64,000 bases of DNA, taken from Adineta vaga. Taxonomy: Eukaryota; Rotifera. The stretch is taken from positions 9,734,001-9,798,000 of the forward strand of contig CP075495.1 of the NCBI GenBank assembly GCA_021613535.1, given 5' to 3'. The translations under genes were made by a program, and so were the position numbers. Positions within the stretch are counted from its first letter, which is position 1. Each line of letters opens with the position of its first letter. Positions 23,601 to 37,865 of this stretch are shown one piece after another. The notes below the pieces were generated by a model. That model made no database searches and had not been told where the DNA came from. It saw nothing but the letters and a program-made list of their open reading frames with translations.

Positions 23601-26149
23601 AAGTGAAGCAAAACTTTTCTAAGTGATAAATAATTGATAAATATCGAGCAAATGTTTTTCCTTTAGGTTGCTGGAAAATTAACAGAAAAGGTCAATATTC
23701 TCTTTTGATGTTATTTAATAGAAGAAAGAAAAAAAATCAAACTCTGTTTTCCTTCTTTCTTTCAAAATCTAGGGTGCACCTGATCGGTCAGTTTGGTTAC
23801 AACAATATCTTCGTGGTGCATCATTGGAAATGTATACAGAAACATTATCAAATTATTTCGTAAACGATCTAAAAAATTTCAGTGAAGCTGCAAGGTAAAA
23901 AGATCACGATGGATAATTGGTATTGAAATATTTCAGATTGATTTTTGTAGATTTTGTTTGGTTGAACTTGATATTCTTCTTTTTGCCATTGAAGTTTGTG
24001 AAGAAAATGGACAACGACGATTAGCAATTAATCCAGATCGAACATCGAAATATTATCGTATTGCGAAACGAACGAGAGGATTTTTTTTAGCTGGAAGTTC
24101 AGAAGAAGCATCAAGGTAATATTCATTGTATACGAAATCATTAGTAATTGACTGTTCTCTATATAATTTAGAGCTCGTTATTATTGTCGTCATTGTCATC
24201 ATAAACAAAAACCTGAAGCAATTCATAAATGTGTTCATTATCGTATTGAAGGTAACTATATCTTTGATTTTCTTTGTTGATCTTTAATTTGTGTATTGTT
24301 TTATTAGATTCATCGAATAGCAATAAATCACGTAAGATACTCTGAAAATTCAACTTAGATTTTCTTCTCATCTATATGTTTATTTATATATATATATAGG
24401 ACGTGAAATGTCACGGCCTCGTTCGGAAAGTTCTATAATGTATGCTAATTATTTGAAGCATCAAACAAAACGAAAGACCTAATTACTAATCTTTATTTTA
24501 GTCATCATCCTCTTCCACCAACTCCTCAAATACCAAAGCCATTCTGTTTTGATACAACGGGAATGTTTTATTGGTGTCCAACACAAACATTAGAACAACA
24601 AACTATTGTAAAGTTTCATCTTTCGTTTTTGTTTTGTTTTTATCAACGATAGAACTTTTAGGATATTCGAGTTAAATGTGATTTAACACATCATGTTATT
24701 TGTTGTGTATTTGCTGAAGAATCATCACCTGTTATTGGTCTACGTAGTTTTGTTATGCCATTACGTGCATCAAATTTTGATGATAATGAACTTAAACCAA
24801 TTGTATTTATTGGAAACAGTATTTTTCTTAAGAAAGAATGGAGACATATATGCAATTTTCCTAAAGTGTATATAGTTGATGTATGTTATTTTCATTTCAA
24901 TTGAATCGTGGATTTTCATGTATATATATATATATGAATTTGTTTCTTCTATTCAAGGGTTCGCCAAATGATCGTGCAACATTACGAGCAGTTAATATTC
25001 ATTTATGTGATATGTGTGTTATTTTATCATCATCAGCATCACATCAAGATCAACGACAAGATCGATATTTAACCGATAAAGCAGCCATACTTTGTTCGTT
25101 GAATATTAAAGCAATGAGTTTCGATTCTGAATGTTCATCATCGGATCGACGTTGTGGAACATCAATACCATTGATTACTGAATTGAGTAAGTTGAAATTG
25201 TCTTACAAAAAAAAATAAACGAAACAATTCATCATCTTTAGAAAATGATACAAATGTCGTTTTTCTTGATCAAGATGATGATGATGATCCAAATATTGAT
25301 CTCTATATGACACAACCATTTGCATGTGGAACATCTTTTGCTATTAGTGTTCTTGATTCATTGATGAGTGCAACATATTTCAATGAAAATGCTCTAACTA
25401 TTCTTCGAGGTTAATTTTTATAGAAATTATTTGATTTTTATCTCAATGAGTATTTTCTGCTTCTTCTTTAGCATTGATTACGGGTGGTGCAACACCAGAA
25501 TTAGAAAAAATTTTAGCTGAAGGTGCAGGTATGACACAAGGTTCAAGTTCAAAAGAAGTCTTAAATAATCGACGACGACCTCGTGTTGTTTTATTACCTG
25601 TTGAACATCTTATTGTGGAAGATCGTACAGACCCAAAACAAAATTCTTTGATCCTAATGAATACATTTTGGGATGAGGTTTGAAAAAAGTTCTTTTTCAT
25701 TGAATTGAATATGAAGAATTTTATTACATAGAATCCAACGTATGGAGATTTATTTGTTAATTTATTAATACATCGTGATTGGCTTTGTCTTGGTCTCTAT
25801 CGTCTTCGAGATAGTTCGATGGCTGAACCAACTACTCAATCAAATAAACGTGTTGTTATATGTAGTCCACCACGAACATTACCTCTATATAAAACCGATC
25901 TAGTAATTATCTTTATTTATTTGAATTTTTCTCTCTCATGTAATTATTTCTTAGGTTTATGTGATACAACAATTTCAACCAAACTATGATCCAATATTCA
26001 ATACAGACATAGATACAATGAAATCAATGGATAGTTCTATTCAATCTGATGTTGTATCTAAATCATTCGATTCAGGCATACCAAGACCGTATACATTAGT
26101 TACTAGATCAACTCCAATGATAGATGACATGATTATGAATAGATATTAA
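20644..26149 (+). CDS. slo: Slo1/BK large-conductance Ca2+-activated K+ channel
   Basis: Twenty-six exons from 20644-20970 to 25955-26149 join in frame to 1100 aa, full length for the family. Landmarks in order: S0 ([20 protein letters not shown]), S1, S2 ([20 protein letters not shown]), the voltage-sensor S4 region ([20 protein letters not shown]), S5 ([16 protein letters not shown]), selectivity filter TVGYGD (residues 283-288), S6 ([20 protein letters not shown]), RCK1 ([20 protein letters not shown]) and RCK2 with the calcium bowl ([16 protein letters not shown]). The end [17 protein letters not shown] matches the conserved Slo1 C-terminus. Known: tetrameric plasma-membrane channel opened jointly by depolarisation and Ca2+, damping nerve and muscle excitability. 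The exon ending at 22495 uses an atypical donor (aca|gttcgt), chosen because it restores the S6 reading frame. The intron before the pore exon is 666 bp. Poly(A) signal at 26181-26186. Confidence 0.95.
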
Positions 26150-27623
26150 TTTTTTCTGTGTTGTTTTCTTTTATAAAAAAAATAAAAATGATTTTTGCTC
26201 AAAAATGATCATTTTCTTATTTATTGTTCTTTCACATGTATGCGGCTATGACAAGAGAAAAATAAAGGTGGTTAATGGTACGTTACGGGCAAAGTATAGG
26301 TGTCATGATGATTGAATTAATGAGTGAGAACCGCCCCTGTTTTTCTCTCATTTATTCTCTTCGAAAGATGCTGATCGTCGTGGACGATCAAACAAGCACA
26401 GTAGAAAGCAATCAAGCACAACCATCATTGACTTTCGTTTTCCTTGTATTTAAGTGTCTAATCGAGACTGATGATGATCATGAGATGAGTTTTTATGTGT
26501 ATTGCACGGCAACAGTCAACCCGATTTCCGGCACACGCTATCTATGCTTCGACTTTGCTCAGCTCAATTTCCGACACACGCTCTCTTTTTTCTCTATTTT
26601 TGATTTAGTTTTTCTTATTTGCAGGTAATGATATGTTTCAAAGTCATACTCTTCGATATCCGTCATTTGATGATAGCAAAGTTCACCTATAAAAAAAAGT
26701 AGTGCTAGTCATTTTATGACGAAGTTTTGATCATCAATGACAGTCTCAACAATGACAAATCATTATCGGTAGTCTTTCGTCTTTCATTTTTTTTTCTTGT
26801 TCTTGTTCTTGTTCTTCTGCAATATAACAAAGACAAGAAAGTAACAGTAGTGGTCAACAGAGTGAGACGACGTTTGAAGAAACATATGCGGCTGGTGCTG
26901 ATTGTTGCGCCAGTGAACCGACACGAAGAGCAATATTTCACTTCACACACGTATACTTACAGAAGGAGAGAGAAACGCACACAAAAAAAGACTATTAAAG
27001 AAAACGAAGTACAATCTCGACCGATCGGACAGCTGGTGCGGTGGTGTAACCACAAACCATGGATAACAGAACCTCTGCTTGGTTTCGATTTTAAGATGAT
27101 CTTTTTTCACACAATTCTTTTGTAGTAAATCAACTTGAAGTTTAACTGATATTATTAAAAATTCAGCAAATTCTCTATATATTTCAAGTGTTAGATCTAT
27201 TGCTAATTCAAGCTCTCTTATTCTATGGGAAATGATGGTTGTTAGAAGAAAAAACTTGGTTCAACGCCTTGATATATTTCTATTTCTATTTTGATTTGTT
27301 AAAATAATATTTCATTTTTACACTTCGAATGTGTGAGAAGAGCGTGTCGTGTGAGTTCCAACTATCCATCTCATTTCCCTGTCACTCTTCCTTTTTCCTT
27401 TTTCTTCGTCTTCTCTTTTTTTATTTTTATTGTCCAATGAAAAAGCAGTGCGAGAAACCAATGAAAATATTTCCTTCTCTTTTTCTTTTTCTTCTTCTTC
27501 ATCTTTTTCTCTTCTCATCAAATCTGAAAGAAATCACATACCAGCACACAGTAGGAGAGAACACTATTCTATTTCATCGATCAAATCAAGTGACATCATC
27601 ATTGAAAAGCATCAAAACTAAAG
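26150..27623. other. Intergenic
   Basis: Between Slo and the Pax-like gene. Two near-copies of a 20-bp motif (atttccggcacacgctatct and atttccgacacacgctctct) occur around 26525-26590. The open frames present have shadow-like composition. The Pax-like promoter is expected here. Confidence 0.45.
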
Positions 27624-28662
27624 ATGAAAAGCAAATTGTATGTACCGGGTGTAGGTAAGGAAATATGATCTTACATCATCATTCAAATCATTGAAAGATT
27701 ATTATGATCTAGGTCAAGCAGGAGTTAATCAACTTGGTGGTGTTTTTGTTAATGGTCGTCCATTACCTGATCATGTTCGTCGACAAATTGTTGAATTAGC
27801 ATTAGTTGGAATTCGTCCATGTGATATTTCAAGAAAACTACTTGTGTCACATGGATGTGTTTCGAAAATTCTAACACGATTTTATGAAACAGGTTCTATT
27901 CGACCCGGATCGATCAATGGTGGAAATGGTCGACATTCAAAAGTAAGACTGCCGATAAATCGAATGATAAAGTTATCGAAACTATTCACTTATTTTTCTA
28001 GAAAGGATACAGTACTCGAATAGAAGCGAACAAATGTCAGGTTAGTACCTTTTGCTCCGTTAAAAAAAGAACATTTCAAATTATTTCTTATCTTAAATAA
28101 TTAGAATGTTGACATATCACCTTCATCAAATAAAACTCATGAAAATGAAGAATCCTCTTCAATTCGGTAAGTTGTTTTATTGTAGCAAACCTATTTGAAA
28201 ACTACAATTCGTTACAAATAATAGAAATTATCAATCATCATCATCAACAAGTCCTGAACATCTTCCAGCAAATTTCTATTCATCATCTCGATATTTTTCA
28301 TTTCATCATCAAAGTCAATTTTTCTTTCAACATCAACCACCTCCACCACCACCGATACCATCAAATCCTTCATCGGACGAAATTGATGCATCTGATGATG
28401 ACGATGATAGTACTTCAATTTCATCAGTCGAAACAAAACCAAGTACTTCATCGTCATCACTTATCAAACATTCGATTGAAAATATTCTATCAACTAAAAT
28501 AACAAGAAAAAATAAAAGACCTTTATCATCATCATCATCATCATCTCATTGTATGTAAATTTTACAATTATTTCTTTTCAAATATATTGTTTTTCCTTAT
28601 TTATTTTAGCATCCAACGATGAACAAATCAACAATAAACGTCAAAAATCTCTTGCATGTTAA
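27624..28662 (+). CDS. Pax-like protein with only the PAI half of the paired domain (npax-like)
   Basis: Six exons (27624-27654, 27713-27942, 28002-28040, 28105-28166, 28225-28550, 28610-28662) join in frame to 246 aa. Residues 11-86 are the N-terminal (PAI) subdomain: [56 protein letters not shown]. The usual linker and the second (RED) subdomain are missing; the sequence passes into Ser/Pro/Asp-rich disorder ([10 protein letters not shown]). No homeodomain is found. HSIENILS (203-210) fits the Pax octapeptide/eh1 Groucho-binding pattern, and KRQKSLAC at the end is basic. Known: C. elegans npax genes have the same PAI-only design. Inference: a nuclear DNA-binding repressor with reduced sequence specificity. 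The ATG at 27624 is supported by in-frame splicing of a 31-nt first exon into the paired box. Confidence 0.85.
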
Positions 28663-29643
28663 TATAACACATACACTATACTCTTCTATTCTGTTCATTT
28701 TCTTTTCTCTGCTTTATTATTCTCTAATAACGTACATACATTTCTTTTTTGTGTTTGGAAAACAGTATATAGAAATAAATATTAAAAAAAACCGAAGAAG
28801 GAAATAAATCGATTCATTTATTTCTTATATCATCTCTATTTGAGAAACAAAACTAATGATCAATTAACATGATTTTCTTTTCTCTTCGTCTCATGCAAAT
28901 GACAAATAACATTGGATGGGAGGAGTGCTCTTCAATTAAGGTATGCCTTAGTGTGAGTGCCACCTGAATGTATATATGTGTCGATGTTGATCGCAATCAG
29001 TACTCTGATGACGTGATGGTGAGGCAACTAACTGCTTGAGACAATTAGACCAAGTATGGAATATTGGGAAAGACCACTTGCTGATCAAGTGTCAACGGAG
29101 ATAGACATGCACGACATAGGCACCTTGCGATTTTTCTTGCTCGATAATTCATTGATTATCAGATCGATCAATGATCGGTGATGATTGCAATGAAAACGAG
29201 AATAACGATCTCATTATATGTAATATTCTGGTAATCAAATTCTCTATCTATTATTTCTATTTTACAAATTAACCTATGTGTTCACTTGAATCTATTCAAT
29301 ACAACTAAGAAATTATTGTTTTTTCTTTTCTTTTTGTCATATAAATGAAAATAAACTTTTTTGTTTTTCGAAAATGAGTATGTGTTTACAAGAAGAAAAA
29401 AAGAAGGCATATGTGTGAAATCCTATAAGAGAGAGAGAGAGAAATACAGAATAAAAGTTGAATAAAAATAAAATAGTAATAATAATAATAATAATGAAAT
29501 GTCTCCGTTGTGAAGAAAACAGATGGAATCAGCAAGATGATTTCTTCATATGAAAGACAATGATAAACATTTCACTAAACAACAAAGAAAAAAAAGAAGA
29601 ATATTAAATTATTTATCTTGCAAAATTTTTATCTTACTAATTT
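28663..29643. other. Convergent intergenic region
   Basis: Tail-to-tail spacer between the Pax-like and tektin genes. A less AT-rich patch at about 28915-29130 includes a CACTTG-CTGAT-CAAGTG hairpin (29075-29091). An (AAT)n run is at 29476-29495. No gene was assigned. Confidence 0.45.
29476..29495. repeat. (AAT)n microsatellite
   Basis: About six uninterrupted ATA/AAT units in an intergenic spacer. Confidence 0.85.
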
Positions 29644-31616
<1,973 letters not shown>

Positions 31617-33180
31617 GTTTGAAGCACCGAAGAATGAAGTAACTAACGAAAGAAAAACGACAAAATTAGATCTCTGTTGTTCCTCGATTCGTTGTATCAA
31701 GTCTTTTTTTCTAATGTTTAATCAACATAAAGTCTTATTTTTGATGTTCAAATTCAATATTTTCTATTGATTATTAGAGAAGAAAACTGTAATGTTTTAT
31801 TAATGTTTTTTAAGATTGGAATACCTACATATGTATTCGATACTATTTGTCTTTGCTCGACGCACAATTCACACAAACACACAGCTGAATAAAATAAAGG
31901 AATGAATAAATGACAAAAAGAAACCTTAGTGAAGGTGTAAAAATTTCTTTTTTTTGCTTTGTCTCTCTCTCTATTTCGCTTTGTCTGACTGCTTTATTCT
32001 TGTTTTGCTTTTTCATAGTTGTTGCGTTACCTGTGAGCGTGTATATACGTTTGCGTCGTCAACTGTTTTCACTCATGTCCGACGACAATGGCTGCTACAG
32101 CTACAGTTGTTGTTACTATTGTTGTTGTTAATGTTGATCCTCGTCGTCACAAGAAACACTATTTTCTTTCTTTTCTATATTGAAAATTGCTACAAAAAGA
32201 GAAAGAGAGAAGAAAATCATTTTCTTTTATTTCATTCTACTAGTGATCATTCCGATAATGAACTACGACGACACCTCAAGAAGTTTCTTTCAAAAAATGA
32301 AAATCAATTAGGGAAAAAAACGAAGAAATACGAACTACATATCTCAAACAGTTTTTAATCATTTAATAGTGCTAAATTCTTTGTTTTGTTCCACTTGAAA
32401 GCAAACGATTTCTTTGAAGTGATAAAAAAAAGAAATTCTAACAGTAGTACTTACACGAACAAGTAATTCACTTGAAACGATGACGACGTGAAAGGAATGG
32501 ATGTCGATACTCTCGGTAAAACATCGAGCATTTTTCAAAAGAATTTCAACGAGAAAAAGAATTCTTTTTACATATATGAAAGAAAAAGATAATGCTATCA
32601 ACCTTACGAATAAATATACGCAAGCATTTTAGTTGAGATAAAGTTTCAACGATTTTATATTTGAAAGTTTTCAAATCCTCTCTTCCTATAGTTGCTCTTC
32701 GGTACTAAATTATTATTATTATATCCGATTCGAAATGACATTTCTGTTTAATAATTGTTATTTAACTAAAAACATTTTCTTTCTTTCTTTTCAATATTTG
32801 ACAAAGAGTGTTTCAAGAATGTTCTACTTGATTTTCATCGTATGTCAGGAATCAAATGTTTTTGAGAACATAATTACTATTTGATTTTAGTTCAATGATG
32901 CATGTAATCAATTTAAATATTATTCGTGATTTTTCTTTAGGAATCAATAAAAGTACATTCTAAAGTTTTACAATGCTTTTAGGAGATGTACAATCGATTT
33001 TAAGAACAAAAACTAAGTTTTCTATTTCGAAAAATTCATATTTATATTAACGTCATAGCTGTTTGCTGAGATAGATCAAAACATAAGAAATTATTTTTCA
33101 TTGGATTAAAATACAAAACAAAAAATGGAATGTTCATAGAAATAAGAAAATAGAAATCACAGACATTCTTGCCAGCATTG
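31617..33180. other. Intergenic between two minus-strand genes
   Basis: Should contain 5' UTR exon(s) and promoter of tektin and the 3' UTR of MKK7. Plus-strand frames near 31900-32360 are low-complexity shadows. No gene was assigned. Confidence 0.45.
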
Positions 33181-34916
33181 TTAACAAGCATTTGTTGTTA
33201 CGAGTCGATACCAATCAGCAACATTAACCGGTTGTTCAGCTGATTGAATAAAAAATGAATGAAGCATTAATGGACCATATTTTGGACGTTGTTGAAAATC
33301 TTTTATCAAACTAGATAATTGTGTATGAAAATAAATATGAGAAAAAATAGATTTGAATAATAATGAAGTTTACCATATATTTACAAATGAACGGAAATTA
33401 TCCGAAAACGAAAGTTGAAATGGTAACTGCGGCGGATCTTCTGTTACAATTCGTGCCATGACATCAAAATCTGTTCGACAATTTGCATACGGATGCACAT
33501 TTGTTGCTAATTCAATCTCAATTAATGAATCCAGTTTTATATAGTCATACGTAGAATGATGAAAAAAAAACTTACTAATGAAATTCCTAAACTCCAAATA
33601 TCAGCCCGTATATCATAATTAGGTTTATCTGCAATCGTTGGATTAATACGTTCTGGCGACATATATGCTGCAGAACCTGCTCTCCTTGATTTAGCTTTCG
33701 ACTCTATCAATACTCCACAAATACCAAAATCGCATAATTTGATATTACCATGTTCATCGATTAATATATTCGATGGTTTAACATCTAATGAAAAACATGT
33801 CTCTCTGAAAAAATTTATAAAAAAAAGAATACAAACCTCGATGCATAATACCCTGTTTTTCTTTGAGAAAATTTAATGCACTGACTGTCTAGAAAAGGAT
33901 ATTTTAATAAATAGAACAGAAAGTTTTCGAGATATTTACTGAATATGTTAATTTTCCAAGAATAGCTTCAGGTATAGGTTGTTGAATTAGTTTAAGCAAT
34001 TTACCAAAACAACATGCCATCATTTCCATGCATAGCCAAACTTCTGTCTAAGATATCATATTCAAAATAAGAAATATCTATGCTCGTTATGTTTTTTTCA
34101 ATTACTTGTCGAATAAAATAGCCGAGACAACGAACAATATGTGGAAAATTATAACTTTTTACTAACACATCCAAATCCATAATAATTCGTTTATTATCTT
34201 CATCAGATGCTGTACGAGACATAACCTAACATGAGCAAGAGAGAAGGTAATTATTCGCAAACACAAATCAGCGACAAATAAATATGTATATACTTTCACT
34301 GCTAATATCATTTTACTTGGTCTATGTTCCATTTTAAATACTTCACCACATGTACCTGAACCAAGTAATGAGATTTTGACCATATCTTTCTGTTCGATAA
34401 GTTTTTGCTACAAAAAATAATATATCTTTGATAATCATCAATTTAATACGAATGAAATAAAGATACCTCTCCATTAATATGAAATAAACCTGAATTTTGT
34501 AATACTTCTTGATATTTAGCACGTGTTTCTTCACTAGAATAGAAGATCATTATTTATGCATTCATCTATCTTCTTCTACCTCGTCAGATCTACACATGAT
34601 TGTGACGATGAAATAGGTAAATTAATTGCACCTTTACGCATTGTTATTGAGCCACCTAAATTAGCTACATATATAGATATGTACATGAACTTAAATATAA
34701 ATCAACGTTTTTCTTCATCTCACTAGGTTTGGGTCGTTTTTTAATATTAGTTTCTTGAGAATTACTTCCGATGATAGGAGTTAGTTTTTTTTCGAGATGT
34801 TCGATTTGAGTTGTTAAAGCGGAAATGTCGACATAATCACTATCTATCGATGTTGACGATGATGAAGATCGAGAGAGAGTTTTTGATGATGTTGTTGATG
34901 GAGTAGATGGTAACAT
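33181..34916 (-). CDS. MAP2K7: MAP kinase kinase 7 (JNK kinase)
   Basis: Ten exons (34916-34724, 34655-34580, 34533-34467, 34407-34294, 34225-34106, 34047-33940, 33888-33837, 33784-33576, 33516-33374, 33310-33181) encode 403 aa in frame. The N-terminus is Ser/Thr-rich with a basic [15 protein letters not shown]. The kinase domain has the Gly loop GSGTCGEV (128-135), catalytic Lys150 in LAVK, the MKK7-type [23 protein letters not shown] (242-244), DFG (262-264), an activation loop SKAKS (272-276) that replaces the usual SKAKT, and [30 protein letters not shown] and [14 protein letters not shown] match the C-lobe of MKK7/hemipterous. Known: a dual-specificity kinase that phosphorylates JNK in stress and morphogenesis pathways. 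Both phosphoacceptors are Ser here. It lies head-to-head with the AMPK gamma gene. MKK4 is a less likely alternative. Confidence 0.93.
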
Positions 34917-35661
34917 ATTTGAGAAATGTTGTTGTTTTTCTCTTATTCACTTGGTTTATTCATTTAATCAGATCTTTCAAATCAAATTTAGCAAGTGTCA
35001 CTGTCAACGAAAGGATAATAGCGCTATGGATATTTCATTAAAGAACAACGATTGTAGCGCAATAGAAAGAATTCTAGAGGTTAAAATCTTTCTTTTCATT
35101 CGTTTTCATTGACTAGAATCAATATCGCTCGTTGTCGTTCACTCGTTTGTAAACTATCGTATCATAAACGTAAATATAAATATATATGAATTTCTTTTCT
35201 CATCGATCGTTTAAAGACAACATCGTATAGTTTATTGAATTCTTTCGTTTCTTTCAAATCTGTATGGTAAGGCAGACATGTATAGAGTAACTAAATACTA
35301 TCAGTAAAAATCATAATTATATTTTAAATCCGTTCTTTTTATTAGTAGAATTACGCAGAAGAAAAGGCTAATAGTAGAGTAGATGTTTATACAATGATAA
35401 TAGAAAAAAATAGAAATTAGACTATAAATAGTTTTCGCTTTTCAGTAGAAAAAAACATACTACGCAAAAAAAAGAGAAATGACTGCGAGTATAACATTAT
35501 TAGACAAAATACGTAAGTATGCTGGTCTGCTTGATGTTTATAGGAAGTTATTTTTGTATTCAACACGTGTTTAATCATATGAGATAGAAAGATTAAAACG
35601 TTGTGTACTGATTTCTTTTTGTCTTATGTTTGGAAGGTGTGACCTCGAACTTTGAAACACT
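34917..35661. promoter_or_regulatory. Divergent promoter region between MKK7 and AMPK gamma
   Basis: 745 bp between the two start codons. It includes a likely noncoding first exon of the plus-strand gene ending in a good donor at 35513 (aaatac|gtaagt). A short ATG frame at 35479 inside it does not continue in frame into the AMPK gamma protein. No TATA box stood out. Confidence 0.45.
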
Positions 35662-37865
35662 ATGTCCGATAATTGTGTTGTTATTGAACCTGCAGCTTTA
35701 CAGGTATGATTATGACTATGAAGAAGAAGAAGAAGAAGAAGAATAAAATAAAATAATCGAATGATTTTCTATTAAACAGGAATTGCGTACGAAACGTGTT
35801 CGACGTGATAGTTATCAACGAATAAGTAAGTTAAATTGAATGGAAAGTATTCTCAACATTAATTCTAACACAAAAATCTCAAATAAATTAGATTCGGAAG
35901 AAATCTATCAATCATTCTTTATGACGCATACGTGTTATGATTGTATGCCAAAAAGTGGAAAAGTTCTTTTACTCGATGCACGTTTATCAATACGTAAAGC
36001 TTTTTTCGCGCTTGTATTTAATAATGTTCGAGCAGCACTTGTATGGCATGCGCCAACATCATCAAATATTGGTTTAATTACCATAAGTGATTTTATTAAT
36101 ATGCTTATTGCTGCTTATGATTCAAAATGGGTAAGAAGCTTTTTCTTTCGAAATCAACAAAGCATGTGTAAGAGATTGAGAGAGAAAAGAACTTTTCTAT
36201 GAAATCATATTGAGATCTTATCTATGATAGAAACTTGACGATCTTCATATATCTATGAATAATAATCCTACGCAATTCATTAGAACATTCTTAGAAAAAT
36301 TGTTTCTCTTTTCTTTGCAGTAGATCGATGTAACTTTAAAGATTTTCATTTCATCTGATGATATAATATAATGACGTACAGTCAGATCAGTTTACTATTA
36401 ACAGTTGTGTAACTATCGAATTACTTCATATGATAAAAGTTTTATTTGATTGTTTATAATCATATAATAACATTCCTTTTTGTTTTCTAGAATAGTCTCG
36501 ACACTTTAGAAACATCATCCATATTAGAATGGAAACAAAATTCACAATCAAAAAATGGACATACAGATCAACATTTGAATTCCAATATAGTTCATTTAAG
36601 TCCACAAGATAGGTAAATGTATAGATTTTAATCTAATATTTATGTACCTGTTGTTCTTTTTTTTTTTATAAATAATTAGTTTATATACCGCTATATTAAC
36701 AAGTACTGAGCAGAAAATTCATCGTATACCTGTAATTGATCCTCTCAGTCAAGATTTTCTATTTTTAATTACTAATAAACGAATCTTAAGATTTTTATAT
36801 CTATTCGTATGTTATTTCTTCAATGAAATCGATTAAATGTAAATAGAATTGTTTTTTTATTAAAAAAGATTTATGATTTACCTCAACCACCTTTTATTCA
36901 TCAAACATTAGAAGAACTCAAACTTGGCACTTATGACAATCTAGTCTTGGTAATAAATAACTTATTTTCTTTTGTAATTTGAATAAGTCTCTTCTTTTTA
37001 TGAGGAAATAATACAGAACGTAGATTCTCTGAAGAGTTGAAGAAAAAAACACGAACTTACTGATTGCGACATGTTTTGTTTTTATCTAGGGAATAAATTA
37101 GAATAGATCAGAAGGGTTAAAATCATAAATTCTATCATGGTTTTTTGTCTTCTTCTGAAAACATTCTTAATAAAATTAATAACAATATCTGGAAGTTGAT
37201 TAATGATTTCGGAATCTTTTTCTTTTATTTTAGATTGATCTACAAACAAAACTCATTGAAGTTCTTCGTATGTTTCAAAACATTCGTGTTTCTGCTTTAC
37301 CTGTCGTTGATAGTGAAAAACGTTTACGTGATATTTATTCTAAATTCGATATTATGGTATATTCATATTGTCGTTGATTTCTTAATAACTATCATTTTTA
37401 TTTATTTAGCATTTAGCTGCTACACGTACATATGCAAATCTTGATGTTCCTCTTTGTGATATACTTGATCTAATTCATGATCAGAATACACATCAATTAG
37501 CAACATGTAAAATGACTGATCAATTATTTGAATTAATGGATAAATTCGTTACACGAGAGGTTATTTATCAATGAGTAGTTTTTTGTTTTTATTAAGAAAT
37601 ATTCTTTCTTTTCCTTCTATTCTAGGTCCATCGACTGATTATTGTCGACAATAATCATCATATAGTCGGTATTCTTTCTATGTCTGATCTCATGAGATTT
37701 TTCGTATCGAAATTGGAAAGTAATTTTAGAATACATTCTTTTTTACAAAGACAATCAAACTAAAAACTAATTTCGATTGCTTTAGATTCAATTCGTCCAA
37801 ATTTAAATATAGCAAATGGTCATTTAAACGTGCCTGTCTTCGAAAGTGAACCAATGGATACTTAA
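35662..37865 (+). CDS. AMP-activated protein kinase gamma subunit (four CBS motifs)
   Basis: Ten coding exons (35662-35703, 35780-35825, 35892-36130, 36491-36612, 36680-36806, 36869-36949, 37234-37356, 37410-37559, 37626-37719, 37786-37865) encode 367 aa. The protein aligns by eye to PRKAG along its whole length: SFFMTHTCYDCMPKSGKVLL, IRKAFFALVFNNVRAALVW, DFINMLIAAYDS, KIHRIPVIDP, LEELKLGTYDN, FQNIRVSALPVVDSEKRL, VHRLIIVDNNHHIVGILSMS. Four CBS repeats make two Bateman domains. Known: gamma binds AMP/ADP/ATP and controls the alpha-beta-gamma energy-sensor kinase. The short N-terminus resembles gamma1 rather than the long gamma2/3 forms. I chose the ATG at 35662 because only that frame splices into the conserved body; an upstream noncoding exon is likely. 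A (GAA)n tract sits in intron 1. Confidence 0.94.
35721..35743. repeat. (GAA)n microsatellite in AMPK gamma intron 1
   Basis: About seven uninterrupted GAA units in a 76-bp intron. Confidence 0.85.

Noticed and set aside
26275-27125. Plus-strand open frames between Slo and the Pax-like gene
   Set aside because: No splice-compatible neighbours, atypical composition and no recognisable motif.
29006-29084. Box C/D snoRNA candidate (TGATGA ... CTGA)
   Set aside because: The C and D motifs are about 79 nt apart, but the flanks cannot pair into a terminal stem and the CTGA lies in the loop of another hairpin. The motifs are short enough to occur by chance.
28663-29643. Missing RED or homeobox exons of the Pax-like gene
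   Set aside because: No frame on the plus strand here encodes a recognisable RED or homeodomain motif.
31910-32358. Overlapping Cys/Leu-rich plus-strand frames
   Set aside because: Low-complexity translation of CT-rich DNA in two frames; no signal of selection or gene structure.
35479-35661. Upstream ATG at 35479 as the AMPK gamma start
   Set aside because: Its frame, spliced through gtaag/ag, leads to a stop and not into the conserved protein. It is more likely a noncoding first exon or upstream ORF.
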